Below the pieces are notes generated by a model, which was not told the DNA's origin, did no database searches, and saw nothing but the letters and a program-made list of their open reading frames with translations. The translations under genes and the position numbers were made by a program. From Bartonella sp. AU18XJBT (GTDB lineage: Bacteria > Pseudomonadota > Alphaproteobacteria > Rhizobiales > Rhizobiaceae), in the NCBI RefSeq assembly GCF_028618595.1, contig NZ_JAQITE010000012.1:1-58214 (forward strand): a stretch of 58,214 bases of DNA, written 5' to 3'. Below are positions 29,904 to 39,905 of this stretch, piece after piece (position 1 is the first letter of the stretch; every line of letters starts with the position of its first letter).

Positions 29904-30065
29904 ATGCCAAAATCAGATCTTCAGATATTCGATTCTCCCTCTCAACAACGGAAAAAACATATATTCCATGATGTTTTGGAATATATCTTTGTGATTATAA
30001 TCACTTTAAGTGCTATTTTTACGGCTCTTCTCTCTCTTTCAGATAAGTTTAGGGCATATTTTTAA
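29904..30065 (+). CDS. possible 53-residue membrane protein, tail-to-tail with ribF
   Basis: ATG 29904 to TAA 30065. The product begins with a soluble part (MPKSDLQIFDSPSQQRKKH), then one hydrophobic helix at about 27-46 (YIFVIIITLSAIFTALLSLS) and a short charged end. Charge distribution is that of a real single-span protein with a cytoplasmic N-terminus. The ribosome site is weak (GAAAAAG). Its last 17 bases overlap the 3' end of ribF on the other strand. No family recognised. Confidence 0.45.
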   Translation: MPKSDLQIFDSPSQQRKKHIFHDVLEYIFVIIITLSAIFTALLSLSDKFRAYF

Positions 30066-31050
30066 AAGTAAGCAGCCTATCCAACTTTGATAATGGTTGT
30101 ACTGTCTTTAAAATTTCTTTTGCCTTTTTTTCATCACGGTGCATTTGCGTAATCAAAGGTTCAAGACCATCAAATTTTTCTTGTCCTCGCAAAAACTGGA
30201 AAAAAGAAACGGTACAGCTTTCCCCATAAAGGTCGTCGTTAAAGTCAAACAAATAGGTTTCCAAAAGTGGCGCACCATCTTTAACAACCGTTGGACGACA
30301 ACCAAAGCTTGCAACACCATCATACAAAACACCGTTCGCACGACGCAAACGTACCGCATAAACACCATGAGCCAAAAGAACTTGGGGAGGCAACATTTGA
30401 TTAGCAGTAGGAAACCCCAAAAGACGTCCAAGTTTTTCCCCTTGAATAATATTGGAGCGTATCCGATAGTGATACCCTAACAAATGGGCTGCTTTGTCCA
30501 CTTCCCCTTGTGAAAGAAATTGCCGAATAAAACTCGAGGAAATGATCAAAGGTTGTGAATCTTGAGGACGAGCAACGCAAGAAACTTGCACAACCTCAAA
30601 TCCATATTTCTTTCCCCTTTGGCAAAGAAGATGTACATTTCCGCTTTTCTGATGACCAAATTGAAAATTTTCCCCTGTCACCACAACTGAAACATCAAAA
30701 ACTTCCTTTAAAATCGATTTGATAAATTCATCCGCTGAAAGAGAGGCAAACTGTGCATCAAAGGGCTGTTCAATCACGCCATTAAAGCCAAGGACTTTAA
30801 AAATTTCAGCTTTTTCAGCTGCCTCTGTCAAACGATAGACAGGAGCTGAACGTTGAAAAAAACTTCTTGGATGAGGTTCAAAGGTTAAAACAACGGCTGG
30901 TTTCTTTTTTATCCGCGCGAAGTCAAGCGTTTTTTGCAACACCACCTGATGTCCGCAATGAACACCATCAAAATTTCCAAGTGCCAACACTGCTCCCCGC
31001 CAAGCCGATGGAAACATATGAGTTCCCTGAAGACGCAAAAAATTAGTCAT
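30049..31050 (-). CDS. ribF: bifunctional riboflavin kinase / FAD synthetase
   Basis: 333 residues from the ATG at 31050, which overlaps the TAA of the upstream gene (TAATG); a GTG at 31065 would add five residues but lies inside that gene. RibF turns riboflavin into FMN and then FAD. The N-terminal nucleotidyltransferase domain has LALGNFDGVHCGHQ (about 22-35) and TFEPHPRSFF. The C-terminal kinase domain has GRLLGFPTAN and a FDGVASFGCRPT-like strand (here YDGVASFGCRPTV), followed by the E-x-Y-L-F-D-F block. Length is normal for the family. Coupled with the HAD phosphatase upstream, as in other Rhizobiales. Confidence 0.96.
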   Translation of the reverse strand: MTNFLRLQGTHMFPSAWRGAVLALGNFDGVHCGHQVVLQKTLDFARIKKKPAVVLTFEPHPRSFFQRSAPVYRLTEAAEKAEIFKVLGFNGVIEQPFDAQFASLSADEFIKSILKEVFDVSVVVTGENFQFGHQKSGNVHLLCQRGKKYGFEVVQVSCVARPQDSQPLIISSSFIRQFLSQGEVDKAAHLLGYHYRIRSNIIQGEKLGRLLGFPTANQMLPPQVLLAHGVYAVRLRRANGVLYDGVASFGCRPTVVKDGAPLLETYLFDFNDDLYGESCTVSFFQFLRGQEKFDGLEPLITQMHRDEKKAKEILKTVQPLSKLDRLLTFKNMP

Positions 31051-31895
31051 TACTGAAGTGCCCACATGATTGCTTGTGGTTTATAACCATAATGTTCAAG
31101 AAAAGAATGCAATTCTTGCTTATCCACCACACCATTTTGCGTATAATCATGATGATGAATCCCCCCCATAATATAAAGGGCATCAAGACCAAAATGAGCC
31201 GCCCCCTTAATATCCGTCAAAAGACCATCACCAATGGCTAAAACTTGACTTTTTTCTACTGTTCCCCGTATTTTTTGAAGTTTTTCAAAGGCACATTCAT
31301 AAATAGGCGCATGAGGTTTTCCAGCAATGCGCACCTCCCCCCCTAATTGTTGATAAAGACGCGCCAATGCACCAGCGCACCAAAATTCTTTATTGCCATA
31401 ATGGACAATCACATCAGGATTAGCACAAATAAAAGGTAAATTCCGCGCCCGCATGCGAAGAAACATTTCCTCATAAGCAGAGGGTTCTTCGTCAAAATCT
31501 TCAAGAAAACCACTACAGACGACAACAGAAGCCTCCCATTCTTCAACAAATTCACACTCTAACCCTTCAAACAGCACCAAATCACGTTGTGAACCAATAA
31601 AAAAAACTTTACGCGGAGCAGTCCGAATGAGATCGCGCGTTACATCCCCTGAAGTGATAATAGCATCATAATAGTCGCTATGAACATTCATGCTTTGTAA
31701 TTGAGCGGCAACATCTTGCCGTAACCGAGGAGAATTGGTTAATAAAATAACACTTTTTCCCATTTGTCGAATTTTATACAATGCTTTCAACGCTGGTTCA
31801 AATGCATGTACACCGTTATGCACAACACCCCACACATCACAAAAAACAGCATCATAATGTGCTATAATAGTCTCAATATGGGTAAGTTCATTCAT
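31050..31895 (-). CDS. TIGR01459-family HAD hydrolase
   Basis: 281 residues from the Met at 31895, which has AGATAGGTG just upstream; a longer start at 31919 adds eight unremarkable residues. HAD motif I is present as FCDVWGVVHNG (the second Asp replaced by Trp, as usual in this class IIA subfamily), motif II as LLTNSPR, and the terminal motif as AIGDGLLTDIKGA. The substrate is unknown; relatives are NagD/PGP-like phosphatases. Translationally coupled to ribF, which suggests a flavin or nucleotide-related phosphatase, though that is only context. Confidence 0.9.
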   Translation of the reverse strand: MNELTHIETIIAHYDAVFCDVWGVVHNGVHAFEPALKALYKIRQMGKSVILLTNSPRLRQDVAAQLQSMNVHSDYYDAIITSGDVTRDLIRTAPRKVFFIGSQRDLVLFEGLECEFVEEWEASVVVCSGFLEDFDEEPSAYEEMFLRMRARNLPFICANPDVIVHYGNKEFWCAGALARLYQQLGGEVRIAGKPHAPIYECAFEKLQKIRGTVEKSQVLAIGDGLLTDIKGAAHFGLDALYIMGGIHHHDYTQNGVVDKQELHSFLEHYGYKPQAIMWALQ

Positions 31896-31919
31896 AGTGC
31901 ACCTATCTTCATTTATCAT

Positions 31920-32219
31920 TTAAGCTGTCTTTTACTTCAAAACTACTTACCGAAAGATAATACTTGTGTCATCTGCTTTCTCAAGCCATATCCCAACTTT
32001 GCATCGCTTATAGCAAGCATACAAAATGATAAAACAAATAAGTTATCATTAAGTGTGCAAAATTCTAAAACGCTTTATATCAAAAGCTTATCATTCCACA
32101 ATGCTCATTTTTCTCATAAAAACTTTAATCCTAACAATAACTGCGTTGATACAGTTTTTTATCTAAAACACGCACATTCTTAACAACGAACAAAAAAAAC
32201 CTTAAAAAACGCTTCCTTA
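31920..32219. other. intergenic, no gene seen
   Basis: A 139-codon open frame antisense to the HAD gene start runs into this region, but its composition shows it is accidental. Confidence 0.5.
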
Positions 32220-32730
32220 AGTATAGAATTATTGATTTATAATAATAATTTATTATTCACACCTAATGAGAAAGCCCAATATATTTTCTCATTTCAGATC
32301 TGTTTATATTGAATCAATCAAAACTATTCGCTTGCACATAACAAGCGAACCTGAGCGTATAGATAAAAATACGTAAAGAGAGAAAAAGTAGCTCTTATGC
32401 TCCCTTTCAAAGGCAAAAACTGTCGTAATATTTTGAACTGACAAAGAGTATGTGCCGTCCACGCATCTTTTTTCAGTAAAGATAGCAATATAGCTTTTAT
32501 CCCCTTCATAGAAACCTTTACGTTATACGCTTTACGAAACGCCATTCGTGAAATGGGCACTAACATTGAGAAATATCTTCTTAAAACAAACATGTGAATA
32601 TAAAACAACCAAATCTATTCTGTTTTGATTTTATTTTGCATGAGGGATCTTTACTCATAAAAACTTTCCCCTATCATCATGATATCTCAGACGCATCTAA
32701 AAAATCACTTTAGTTATTGGTTAAGCACAG
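32220..32730 (+). pseudogene. decayed integrase leader and N-terminus with a C-terminal scrap
   Basis: Leader at 32240-32400, a stretch like AMKLALYEAF-x-K-R-H-S-EMG at 32490-32560 in shifting frames, HYLKTNM at 32575, and then a jump to TTATTGGTTAAGCACAGCAC (equivalent to the YWLAQ segment) at 32716. The middle of the gene is deleted. Confidence 0.55.
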
Positions 32731-32923
32731 CACCATAGGCGGTGCCTTGAGCTTAAAAACAAAAATTTTCCTTCGTAAAATGCATATCTGATGTCATGAG
32801 TTTAGCAACAAGCCTTAAAAAGTTGAAAGGCAAACAACCTCTCATTAAAAAAAATCGATCCTTCTCAAGAAAAACTATTTTTATTGCCAATTTCCTAAAA
32901 TTACTTTATGAGTCAGAAAGTGT

Positions 32924-33120
32924 CTTGGTCGCATACGCACCGACCAATAGGGATTAAAAGCCTGAAAACTCAAACATGAATTGACCCCGCTTTGCGGGTA
33001 TCCCGGAATTCCGGGAGATTTTGCTATGTCCAAGTGCTTCTCAGCACTAAAAGCAAAATGCTGATTTGAGTTCAGTACTTTTAACTCCCGGAATACTCAT
33101 GCGAGGGCGCTCGCAACCGG
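32924..33120 (+). ncRNA. structured RNA leader upstream of Xre regulator (Brt-like), copy 1
   Basis: About 200 bases matching 41628-41828 in architecture. Helices: TTGGTCG/CGACCAA (32925-32931 with 32941-32947), closing helix GGGATTAAAAG/CTTTTAACTCCC (32950-32960 with 33078-33089), ACTCAAA/TTTGAGT (32968-32974 with 33065-33071), CCCGC/GCGGG, the palindrome TCCCGGAATTCCGGGA (33001-33016), ATTTTGCT/AGCAAAAT (33018-33025 with 33052-33059), AGTGC/GCACT, and GCGAG/CTCGC (33101-33114) right before the ribosome site GGTGGGGG. Several helices change on both sides together between the two copies. I recall a Bartonella family of small RNAs named Brt in tandem with Xre-type Trp regulators; this fits it. 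Confidence 0.8.
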
Positions 33121-33130
33121 TGGGGGAAAA

Positions 33131-33484
33131 ATGCAAACTCCAAATCTTAATATTGATCTTTTTGTAGGCAAAAAAATTCGCTTTAGGCGAAAAATGCTAA
33201 AAATGTCTCAAAAAACATTAGGGCATCATTTAGGTGTCACTTTCCAACAAATCCAGAAATATGAAAAAGGCTTAAATCGCGTAAGCGCAGGACGTTTAAA
33301 GGAAATTTCCGATATATTGGATGTCCCACTTGCCTTTTTTTACGCTGATATTATCAAAAAAGAACATACCCCATACCATCATGATGAAATCGCATCCAAC
33401 AAAGAGGAATATTTGCTTTTAAAAAGTTTTAGAATTCTTACACCTGTCAAACAGAAAGCAATTTTAAACTTAATTTGTGATTAG
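33131..33484 (+). CDS. Xre-family helix-turn-helix regulator downstream of the RNA leader
   Basis: 117 residues. Cro/CI-type HTH at about 13-70: VGKKIRFRRKMLKMSQKTLG, HLGVTFQQIQKYEKGLNRVS, RLKEISDILDVPLAFFY. A C-terminal tail (YLLLKSFRILTPVKQKAILN) resembles the PhrR/PraR-type regulators of Rhizobiales. GGTGGGGG serves as ribosome site nine bases before the ATG, at the 3' edge of the structured leader. About 65-70 % identical by eye to the protein at 41839-42219, so the leader and gene move or duplicate together. Probable target: surface-protein or stress genes, as proposed for Bartonella Trp regulators (recollection, not shown here). Confidence 0.9.
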   Translation: MQTPNLNIDLFVGKKIRFRRKMLKMSQKTLGHHLGVTFQQIQKYEKGLNRVSAGRLKEISDILDVPLAFFYADIIKKEHTPYHHDEIASNKEEYLLLKSFRILTPVKQKAILNLICD

Positions 33485-33702
33485 AATTAAAACACTTTAA
33501 AAGCATGGGGTATAAGGTTCTACACGCTTTGTTTTTGGCTTCCTTCCCACACATCAAAAGATATAAATCCCTCTTCAAACTGGTTGATAAACAATTCCAC
33601 TTCCCAAGAACAGCTCATTCTCGGCTTCCCCTTCCATACGGCTCCTTTCACAAAATTATACGAGCAAGTCCTCTCTTGAATATTCACTACACCTCTCATC
33701 AA
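33485..33702 (+). repeat. degenerate intergenic repeat
   Basis: Holds a diverged copy of the block also seen at 26870 and 27990 (CTTCCCCTTCCATACGG, then TTGAATATTCACTACACCT). Confidence 0.5.
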
Positions 33703-33960
33703 AACACCCCATGCATAAAGTTTTTGTGCCTTATATCACCACGCCTCAAGCGATGATGTTTTTACAGCACAACAGAATAAGCATTCATGCGGATTTAAGC
33801 CCCCCTTCTCCACTGTTGACGCTCCATTTATTTTAATGATGAGCATTTAATATACCTACTATAAAGACTTGGTATCTGTTATAAATTCTAAAGGCATGTT
33901 TTTTTCCTCTAAAACCTCAATGCCACACCAACTCCATCATAAGACAACCCATTGATTTAT
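33703..33960 (+). repeat. long repeat shared with 18325-18559
   Basis: Second copy of the segment listed at 18325, with small indels (for example loss of the AAAAAAAAGTCA stretch). Identity continues into the adjacent integrase relic. Confidence 0.85.
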
Positions 33961-35140
33961 AAAGAGTGTTCATTGTTTTACATGTTGAATGAGAACCCAG
34001 AATATCGTAAAATTCTTTCATTTCAGACCTGTTCTAGGTTGAATCAACCAAAACCATGTCTCTTGCAAGTTACAAGCGGAAAGAACCCTTGCGGATAAAA
34101 AACTATTAAGAAAGGATTAAAAATGCTTCTAATGAACCATCTCAAGTGCCAAGGACTGTAATAACACCTACGAGCTAGCAAATATAATGATACTGCCGTC
34201 CTACTCCTTTATGAAGCGTAAAGATAGTGGTGCTCAATGGATTTACCATTATACAATTCACGGACACCATCGTGAAATGGGCTTGGGTGCATTGCGAAAT
34301 GTTTCTTAAAAAAAGCCCGTGAATTAGCAAATCAATGGCGTTCTATTTTGCATGAGGGTCGTGCCCCCATTTAAAGAACGCAACAAACAAAAGCGTTAGG
34401 CAATAAACAATCTCCATTATTTAAAAGATATTACTTTAGATGCTTTTGAAAGTCGTAAAGCTGAACTTAAGAATAATGGTAAATGGTTTCTACCCTTAAA
34501 ACTTCATATTTTCCCCAAATTAGGTTGTTTGCCCGTTTCAGAGATTACGTCAACAAAAGTATATGCAATCCCCTCGCCCTCATCTGGCATACAAAAGCTG
34601 GAACTACTCATAAAGCTCTTTTTTTTCTCAATCTCTAACTCAAAACATGCGGCTGCATAGGATTGGATGTTGATTTACAAGCAACAGAAAAAGCACGCAC
34701 GCTCTTAGGAACATAACGCCATAAAACCACTAATAGACCAGCTATGGATTGGAAAGATGTGCCGGATTTTTATAAAACATTTTGTCAAAAAACAACTATG
34801 ACACATTTGCCTTTGCGTTTGCTTATCCTTACAAGGGTTTGCACACGTCCCTTATGTTATATTCATAAAGATCAAGTTGAGGGTGATATATGGACCATTC
34901 CTGCCGAAAATATGAAAGGAATGCGTGATGCTACAACAGAGTTTCGTGTGCCTTTATCATCTGAAGCATTAAAAGTAATTGAACAAGCCCGTTATCTCTC
35001 CAAAAATGATTTTATCCTTTCTGCAACCAATCGTAGTCACCTTAGTGAGAGTAGTATGCACAACACATGCAACAGACTGGACCCTATCCCCGTAGGTTTC
35101 ACTCTCGTTTACGTGAATTAGCTGGCAGACCGGCGCGCCT
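33960..35140 (+). pseudogene. decayed P4-type integrase, most complete relic
   Basis: This is the reference copy for the others. Leader 33965-34170; N-terminal domain 34190-34480 with FMKRKDSGAQW, YTIHGHHREMGLGAL, LANQWRSILHEG and LDAFESRKAELKNNG; core-binding part 34500-34735. The catalytic domain at 34744-35121 is open for 125 codons: MDWKDVPDFYKTFCQKTTMT, LRLLILTRVCTRPL (the Arg I region, with G changed), WTIPAENMKGMRD, FRVPLSSEALKVIEQA. The HxxR region survives as a frame-shifted IPVGFTLVYVN, so the catalytic His is gone, and everything after it, including the Tyr nucleophile, is missing. Tyrosine recombinases of this type insert genomic islands. Confidence 0.8.
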
Positions 35141-35302
35141 AGTCACTAAAACCATGTCATACGGTAGAAGGCAAAGGAGAACATGCCTATTGCCTACAGA
35201 ACACAGCTTTTTGTCGACTTTTTCGATTGTTCTCATGTTATAAAAAAAGATGCAAAATTTTAGAAAATAGACAAATAACTCCATAATAACATGATCAATA
35301 GG

Positions 35303-35336
35303 TAAAAAACCCACACAAAATGTGTGGGCTTTTTTG
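35303..35336 (-). terminator. terminator of the gcv operon (bidirectional)
   Basis: CCCACACA/TGTGTGGG (35310-35317 with 35321-35328), AAA loop, T-runs on both strands, about 40 bp after the gcvP stop. Confidence 0.85.
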
Positions 35337-35373
35337 TTTATGTAAATAAACAAAGTAAATACATATTTGTTAT

Positions 35374-38178
35374 TTAATAGGTATTTCCCAATGGCGGACA
35401 CGAACAAATGAGCATTCTGTCTCCCGCAACATTATCAATACGTGATACAGGAGGCCAATATTTATTGGCTGGATCAAGAGAGCTGTTGGGAAAAGCAGCT
35501 TCTTGTCGCGAATAGGGTCGTGCCCAAGCATCATCTAAAGTATCTGCCACTGTATGAGGAGCATTCACCAATGGATTATTGTCTTTTGGCCAAACCCCAC
35601 GACCAACTTTCTTTGCTTCTTCAGCAATAGAGAGTAAAGCATCACAGAAACGATCAATTTCTGCTTTTGGTTCTGATTCCGTTGGCTCAATCATCAAAGT
35701 TCCCGGAACAGGGAAAGACATCGTAGGCGCATGGAATCCATAATCAATGAGACGTTTTGCAATATCATCAACACTCACCCCATACTGCTCTTTCAACACA
35801 CGTGTATCCACAATACATTCATGAGCCACACATCCATGCTTGCCCCGATAAAGAATGGAATAGGCGGGTGAAAGACGTGCAGCAATATAATTAGCATTTA
35901 AAATGGCTATTTGTGTTGCATATTTTAAACCATCAGCTCCCATCATTCGAATATACATCCATGTAATCGCAAGAATAGACGCACTTCCATAAGGAGCTGC
36001 CGAAACAGCATGGGTTGTCCCATCCTGTTCATGTCCTGGTAAGAATGGTTTGAGATGCGCTGCAACTCCAATTGGTCCCATACCAGGACCACCACCACCA
36101 TGGGGAATGGCAAATGTTTTATGAAGGTTCATATGACAAACATCAGCGCCAATATCTGCAGGACGAGCAAGCCCCACAAGTGCATTGAGATTAGCGCCAT
36201 CAAAATAAACTTGTCCGCCATTTTCATGAATAATAGAACTAATTTCCTTAATGCTTTCCTCATAAACACCATGTGTTGAAGGATAAGTAATCATGAGAGC
36301 AGCCAATTTATCCTTATGCAATTGCGCTTTCATTTTGAGATCATCTACATCAACATCGCCATCGCTTAAACATTTTACCACAACGACTTCCATACCTGCC
36401 ATATGAGCCGAAGCTGGATTGGTACCATGCGCAGATGCGGGAATAAGACAAACTGTACGTTGATGTTCTCCCCGTGATTGGTAATATCGTCGGATAGCCA
36501 AAAGCCCCGCATATTCACCTTGAGCACCAGAATTTGGCTGAAAAGAAACTTGCGCAAATCCTGTAATTTCGCACAACCACGCATTTAACTGATCGATCAT
36601 CTCCACATAACCCGCTGCATCCTCTTGTGAAACAAAAGGGTGTATATTGGCCATGCTAGCCCAACTCACAGGCATCAATTCAGCCGCCGCATTAAGCTTC
36701 ATTGTACAAGAACCAAGAGGAATCATTGCACGATCCAGCGCCAAATCCTTATCCGCCAAACGACGCAAAAAGCGCATCATATCTGTCTCTGAATGAACCG
36801 CATGAAAAAAGGGCTGGGAAAGAAAAGCAGCATCCCGCATTTTGCCAAAGAGCTGTGGAGAAACCTGATCGCCTAATTGTGCCCCAAAAAGCTGCGCTAA
36901 AGCACAAGCATCTTCTTCTGTAGATAATTCATCAAAATTAATGGCAATGGTGTCATCATCGAGAACACGAATAAGGCGTCCACTCATTTTGGCTTGATGT
37001 GCAATCTCTTTCGCTTTTCCCTTCACAACAATGCTTACACAATCAAAAAAAGATTCTCCTTCACAAAAAACACCTGCAGCCTTTAAACCAGCAACAAAAC
37101 GACATGTTAAATGATGAATTCTCTGTGCAATTGCTTGTAAACCTTTCGGCCCATGCCAAACAGCATAAGCAGTTGCCATATTAGCCAACAACGCCTGAGC
37201 TGTACAAATATTTGACGTCGCTTTATCGCGCCGAATATGTTGTTCTCGTGTTTGCAAAGCTAAACGAAAACCAACACGCCCTCTCGTATCCACGGATTGA
37301 CCAACAATACGCCCTGGAATAAGACGCGTTAACGCATCACTCACAGCAAGGTAACCAGCATGTGGACCACCAAATCCCATCGGAACGCCATAACGCTGCA
37401 TAGAGCCAACAACGATATCTGCCCCCCATTGAGCAGGTGGCTCCTGAAGGGTAAGCGCTAAAGGATCAGCCACAACAATAACTAAAGCTCCTTTTTCCTT
37501 TGCCTCTTTTATGATCTCACTGTAATCATGAAAAGAACCTTTTGTATCTGGCCAAGATAAAACAATTGCCGCTGTATCAGAAGCAATTTCGCCATTTTGG
37601 CTAATCTGAATCCCTTGTGTTTCAGCACGCGTTTGCGCAACACTTAAAGTCTGAGGATGTAAAAGACTCTGAACAGAAATCTTCGTCTTTTTCTCACGGG
37701 AAAAGCGAAAAGCGAGGGCATTGGCTTCAGCTAAAGCAGTTGCTTCATCAAGAAGGGAAGCAGCCGCAACCGGTAAACCTGTTAGTTCACTCACCAATGT
37801 CTGAAAATAAAACAAAAGTTCTAAACGACCCTGGCTAATTTCTGCTTGATAAGGCGTATAAGCAGTATACCAAGCAGGATTTTCAAACAGATTTCGTAAA
37901 ATAACTGGAGGCACATGAGTTCCATGATATCCTTGCCCAATAAAACTTTTGTGCACACAATTACGCTCCATCATCTTGGAGAGTTCTTCCAAGGCTTGTC
38001 CTTCACTAGCAGCCTTTGGCAAATTAAGTGAACGTCCCAAATGGATAGAGTGTGGAACAGCTTGAGAAATGAGTGTATCAACACAATCAAGCTCTAAAAC
38101 ATCAAGCATTTTTTGTGTTTCATCAGGTCGCAGCCCAATATGTCGAGAAGAGAAAGAATGCTCGATCATGATACTCAT
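35374..38178 (-). CDS. gcvP: glycine dehydrogenase (decarboxylating), P protein
   Basis: 934 residues, single-chain type. P protein removes CO2 from glycine and passes the aminomethyl group to lipoyl-H protein. The N-terminal half carries [19 protein letters not shown] and [13 protein letters not shown]. The PLP lysine lies in [16 protein letters not shown] at Lys687, and [16 protein letters not shown] is intact. The C-terminus ([17 protein letters not shown]) is the normal end. The start overlaps the gcvH stop as ATGA. Third gene of gcvT-gcvH-gcvP, hence controlled by the glycine riboswitch. Confidence 0.97.
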   Translation of the reverse strand: MSIMIEHSFSSRHIGLRPDETQKMLDVLELDCVDTLISQAVPHSIHLGRSLNLPKAASEGQALEELSKMMERNCVHKSFIGQGYHGTHVPPVILRNLFENPAWYTAYTPYQAEISQGRLELLFYFQTLVSELTGLPVAAASLLDEATALAEANALAFRFSREKKTKISVQSLLHPQTLSVAQTRAETQGIQISQNGEIASDTAAIVLSWPDTKGSFHDYSEIIKEAKEKGALVIVVADPLALTLQEPPAQWGADIVVGSMQRYGVPMGFGGPHAGYLAVSDALTRLIPGRIVGQSVDTRGRVGFRLALQTREQHIRRDKATSNICTAQALLANMATAYAVWHGPKGLQAIAQRIHHLTCRFVAGLKAAGVFCEGESFFDCVSIVVKGKAKEIAHQAKMSGRLIRVLDDDTIAINFDELSTEEDACALAQLFGAQLGDQVSPQLFGKMRDAAFLSQPFFHAVHSETDMMRFLRRLADKDLALDRAMIPLGSCTMKLNAAAELMPVSWASMANIHPFVSQEDAAGYVEMIDQLNAWLCEITGFAQVSFQPNSGAQGEYAGLLAIRRYYQSRGEHQRTVCLIPASAHGTNPASAHMAGMEVVVVKCLSDGDVDVDDLKMKAQLHKDKLAALMITYPSTHGVYEESIKEISSIIHENGGQVYFDGANLNALVGLARPADIGADVCHMNLHKTFAIPHGGGGPGMGPIGVAAHLKPFLPGHEQDGTTHAVSAAPYGSASILAITWMYIRMMGADGLKYATQIAILNANYIAARLSPAYSILYRGKHGCVAHECIVDTRVLKEQYGVSVDDIAKRLIDYGFHAPTMSFPVPGTLMIEPTESEPKAEIDRFCDALLSIAEEAKKVGRGVWPKDNNPLVNAPHTVADTLDDAWARPYSRQEAAFPNSSLDPANKYWPPVSRIDNVAGDRMLICSCPPLGNTY

Positions 38179-38543
38179 CCAATCAAAGCCTTATAAGCAT
38201 CTTTATCCAACAACCCTTCCAGTTGTGTCTCATCCTGCAATGTCATTTTCCATAACCAGCCTTCTGTTTCGGCTTTCTGATTTACCAATTCAGGATTATC
38301 AGCCAATGCTTCATTGATTTCGACCACTTCACCATCAAGAGGAGCATAAACATCTGAAGCGGCTTTCACCGATTCCACAACAGCAGCTGCCTCTCCTTTG
38401 GAGAGTTTTGTCCCACTTTGTGGTAAATCAACAAAAACCAAATCTCCTAATTGCTCTTGCGCATAATGCGTAACCCCAACAGTCACCACTTTTCCTTCAA
38501 CGCTAAGCCATTCATGGTCTTGTGTAAAATAAGTTTTAGACAT
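38175..38543 (-). CDS. gcvH: glycine cleavage system H protein
   Basis: 122 residues, the normal length. The lipoylated Lys is Lys60 in [28 protein letters not shown] at the N-terminus and GWLWKM in the C-terminal part are conserved. It carries the aminomethyl intermediate between P and T proteins in the cytoplasm. It starts six bases after the gcvT stop and overlaps gcvP by four bases. Confidence 0.97.
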   Translation of the reverse strand: MSKTYFTQDHEWLSVEGKVVTVGVTHYAQEQLGDLVFVDLPQSGTKLSKGEAAAVVESVKAASDVYAPLDGEVVEINEALADNPELVNQKAETEGWLWKMTLQDETQLEGLLDKDAYKALIG

Positions 38544-38549
38544 AAAAAA

Positions 38550-39662
38550 TCATCCTTTAAAATAACGTTGTTCAACAAAGGGAAGTGAATGAACTGATAA
38601 TGCAATCTTTTTACCTCGCAGTTCTGTAAAGACTTGTGTCCCTTCAACTTTACAATCAACAGGAACATAACCCATCGCGACAGGACCATCAAAAGAAGGA
38701 CCAAAACCACCTGATGTTACAACTCCAATCTCATTACCTTGATCATCAAGAAGCACCGCACCAGCACGAATAGGTTGGCGCGTTTGCGGTTTTAATCCGA
38801 CACGACAACGAGCAGGTCCTTTTTGCAGCGCTTCAAGAAAAGCCTTCGCGCCATAAAATTGTGCTTTTTCTCGAACACTTTTAGAAACAGCCCATGTTAG
38901 AGCCGCATCAATAGGTGTCGTATCGGGGGTAATATCATTTCCATGCAAACACAACCCTGCTTCTAACCGCAAGCTATCGCGTGCTGCAAGTCCAATCCAC
39001 TCAACACGAGAATCACTCAGCAATTTTTCAGCCAACATATGCGCATGCCCTATAGGCAAAGCAATTTCAAAACCATCCTCTCCCGTATAACCAGAACGCG
39101 TTATAAACCAATCCTGTTGTGGTTCGAATCCTTGCATAAAGAACAATTCATTCCCTGGTAAATCAGCATCAGCAAGAACAGCAGCCGCTTCAGGACCTTG
39201 AAGAGCAAGCAATACCCTTTCAAGAGCAATCACTTGACATTCAAAATCAACCGCACGCTTTTCCAATTCTACAAAATCAGCCTGTGCATTACCGGCATTG
39301 GCGACCAACATAAAACGGCCCTCTTCCAAACGGGTAATGATAAGATCATCAAGAATACCAGCCTGCTCATTAAGCAAGTAATTATACCGTGAGTGCCCAA
39401 TTTTTAAAGCTGCTGCATCAATGGGAAAAGCATAGGATAAAAATTCCACGGCTTGTGCCCCTTCAACAGCAATCAATTTCATATGAGAAATATCAAAAAG
39501 TCCCGCTTGTGCACGCGTATGAAGATGCTCTTTCAAAACGCCAAGAGGATAAGTTAAAGGCATGTTCCACCCCGCAAAAGCACCAAATTTTGCTCCTGCT
39601 TTTTCATGCAAATCGTATAAAGGAAGTGTTTTTAAAAAAGATGTTTCTTGTGCTGTGCCCAT
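38550..39662 (-). CDS. gcvT: glycine cleavage system T protein (aminomethyltransferase)
   Basis: 370 residues. Transfers the methylene unit to tetrahydrofolate and releases ammonia. KFGAFAGWNMPLTYP, AGLFDISHM, SRYNYLLNEQAGILDDLIIT (the folate-binding loop with the functional Asp) and SGYTGEDGFEI are all in place, as is GLAARDSLRLEAGLCLHGND. First gene of the operon, with ribosome site TTGGAG; the riboswitch ends about 50 bases upstream. Confidence 0.97.
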   Translation of the reverse strand: MGTAQETSFLKTLPLYDLHEKAGAKFGAFAGWNMPLTYPLGVLKEHLHTRAQAGLFDISHMKLIAVEGAQAVEFLSYAFPIDAAALKIGHSRYNYLLNEQAGILDDLIITRLEEGRFMLVANAGNAQADFVELEKRAVDFECQVIALERVLLALQGPEAAAVLADADLPGNELFFMQGFEPQQDWFITRSGYTGEDGFEIALPIGHAHMLAEKLLSDSRVEWIGLAARDSLRLEAGLCLHGNDITPDTTPIDAALTWAVSKSVREKAQFYGAKAFLEALQKGPARCRVGLKPQTRQPIRAGAVLLDDQGNEIGVVTSGGFGPSFDGPVAMGYVPVDCKVEGTQVFTELRGKKIALSVHSLPFVEQRYFKG

Positions 39663-39709
39663 AATAACTCCAAAGCTGCGCTAACGCCCACAGAATATGG
39701 CCGTCTCTG

Positions 39710-39895
39710 CACCCCTCTGTCATCAACCTGAGAGACTCGCGAAAAGATTTTTCGCTTACACCTTCGGCGCGGGCTCTCCCGACTTTCCAGATCTGCCTTC
39801 TTCCTTTTACGGTCCCTAAAGCCTGAGAGATTATGGGCTATTTCCCCTTCGGCGGCAATGCGAAAATTCGCAATCTGCACTCTCCCGCAAAAGAA
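39710..39895 (-). promoter_or_regulatory. tandem glycine riboswitch controlling gcvT-gcvH-gcvP
   Basis: Two consecutive aptamers read on the minus strand. Aptamer 1 (about 39890-39800) has GGGAGAG, the GCCGCCGAAGGGG bulge (39856-39844) and CTCTCAGGC (39829-39821). Aptamer 2 (about 39782-39712) has GGGAGAGCCCGCGCCGAAGG (39780-39761) and TCTCTCAGG (39735-39727). The CCGAAGG and CTCTCAGG cores are the class signature. No T-rich terminator lies between aptamer 2 and the gcvT start; GCGTTAGCGC close to the ribosome site suggests control of translation (inference). Confidence 0.95.
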
Positions 39896-39905
39896 TGAAA
39901 GAAAC

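Noticed and set aside
39120-39145. GGTTCGAATCC, which looks like a tRNA T-loop
   Set aside because: It lies inside gcvT and no acceptor or anticodon stems surround it.
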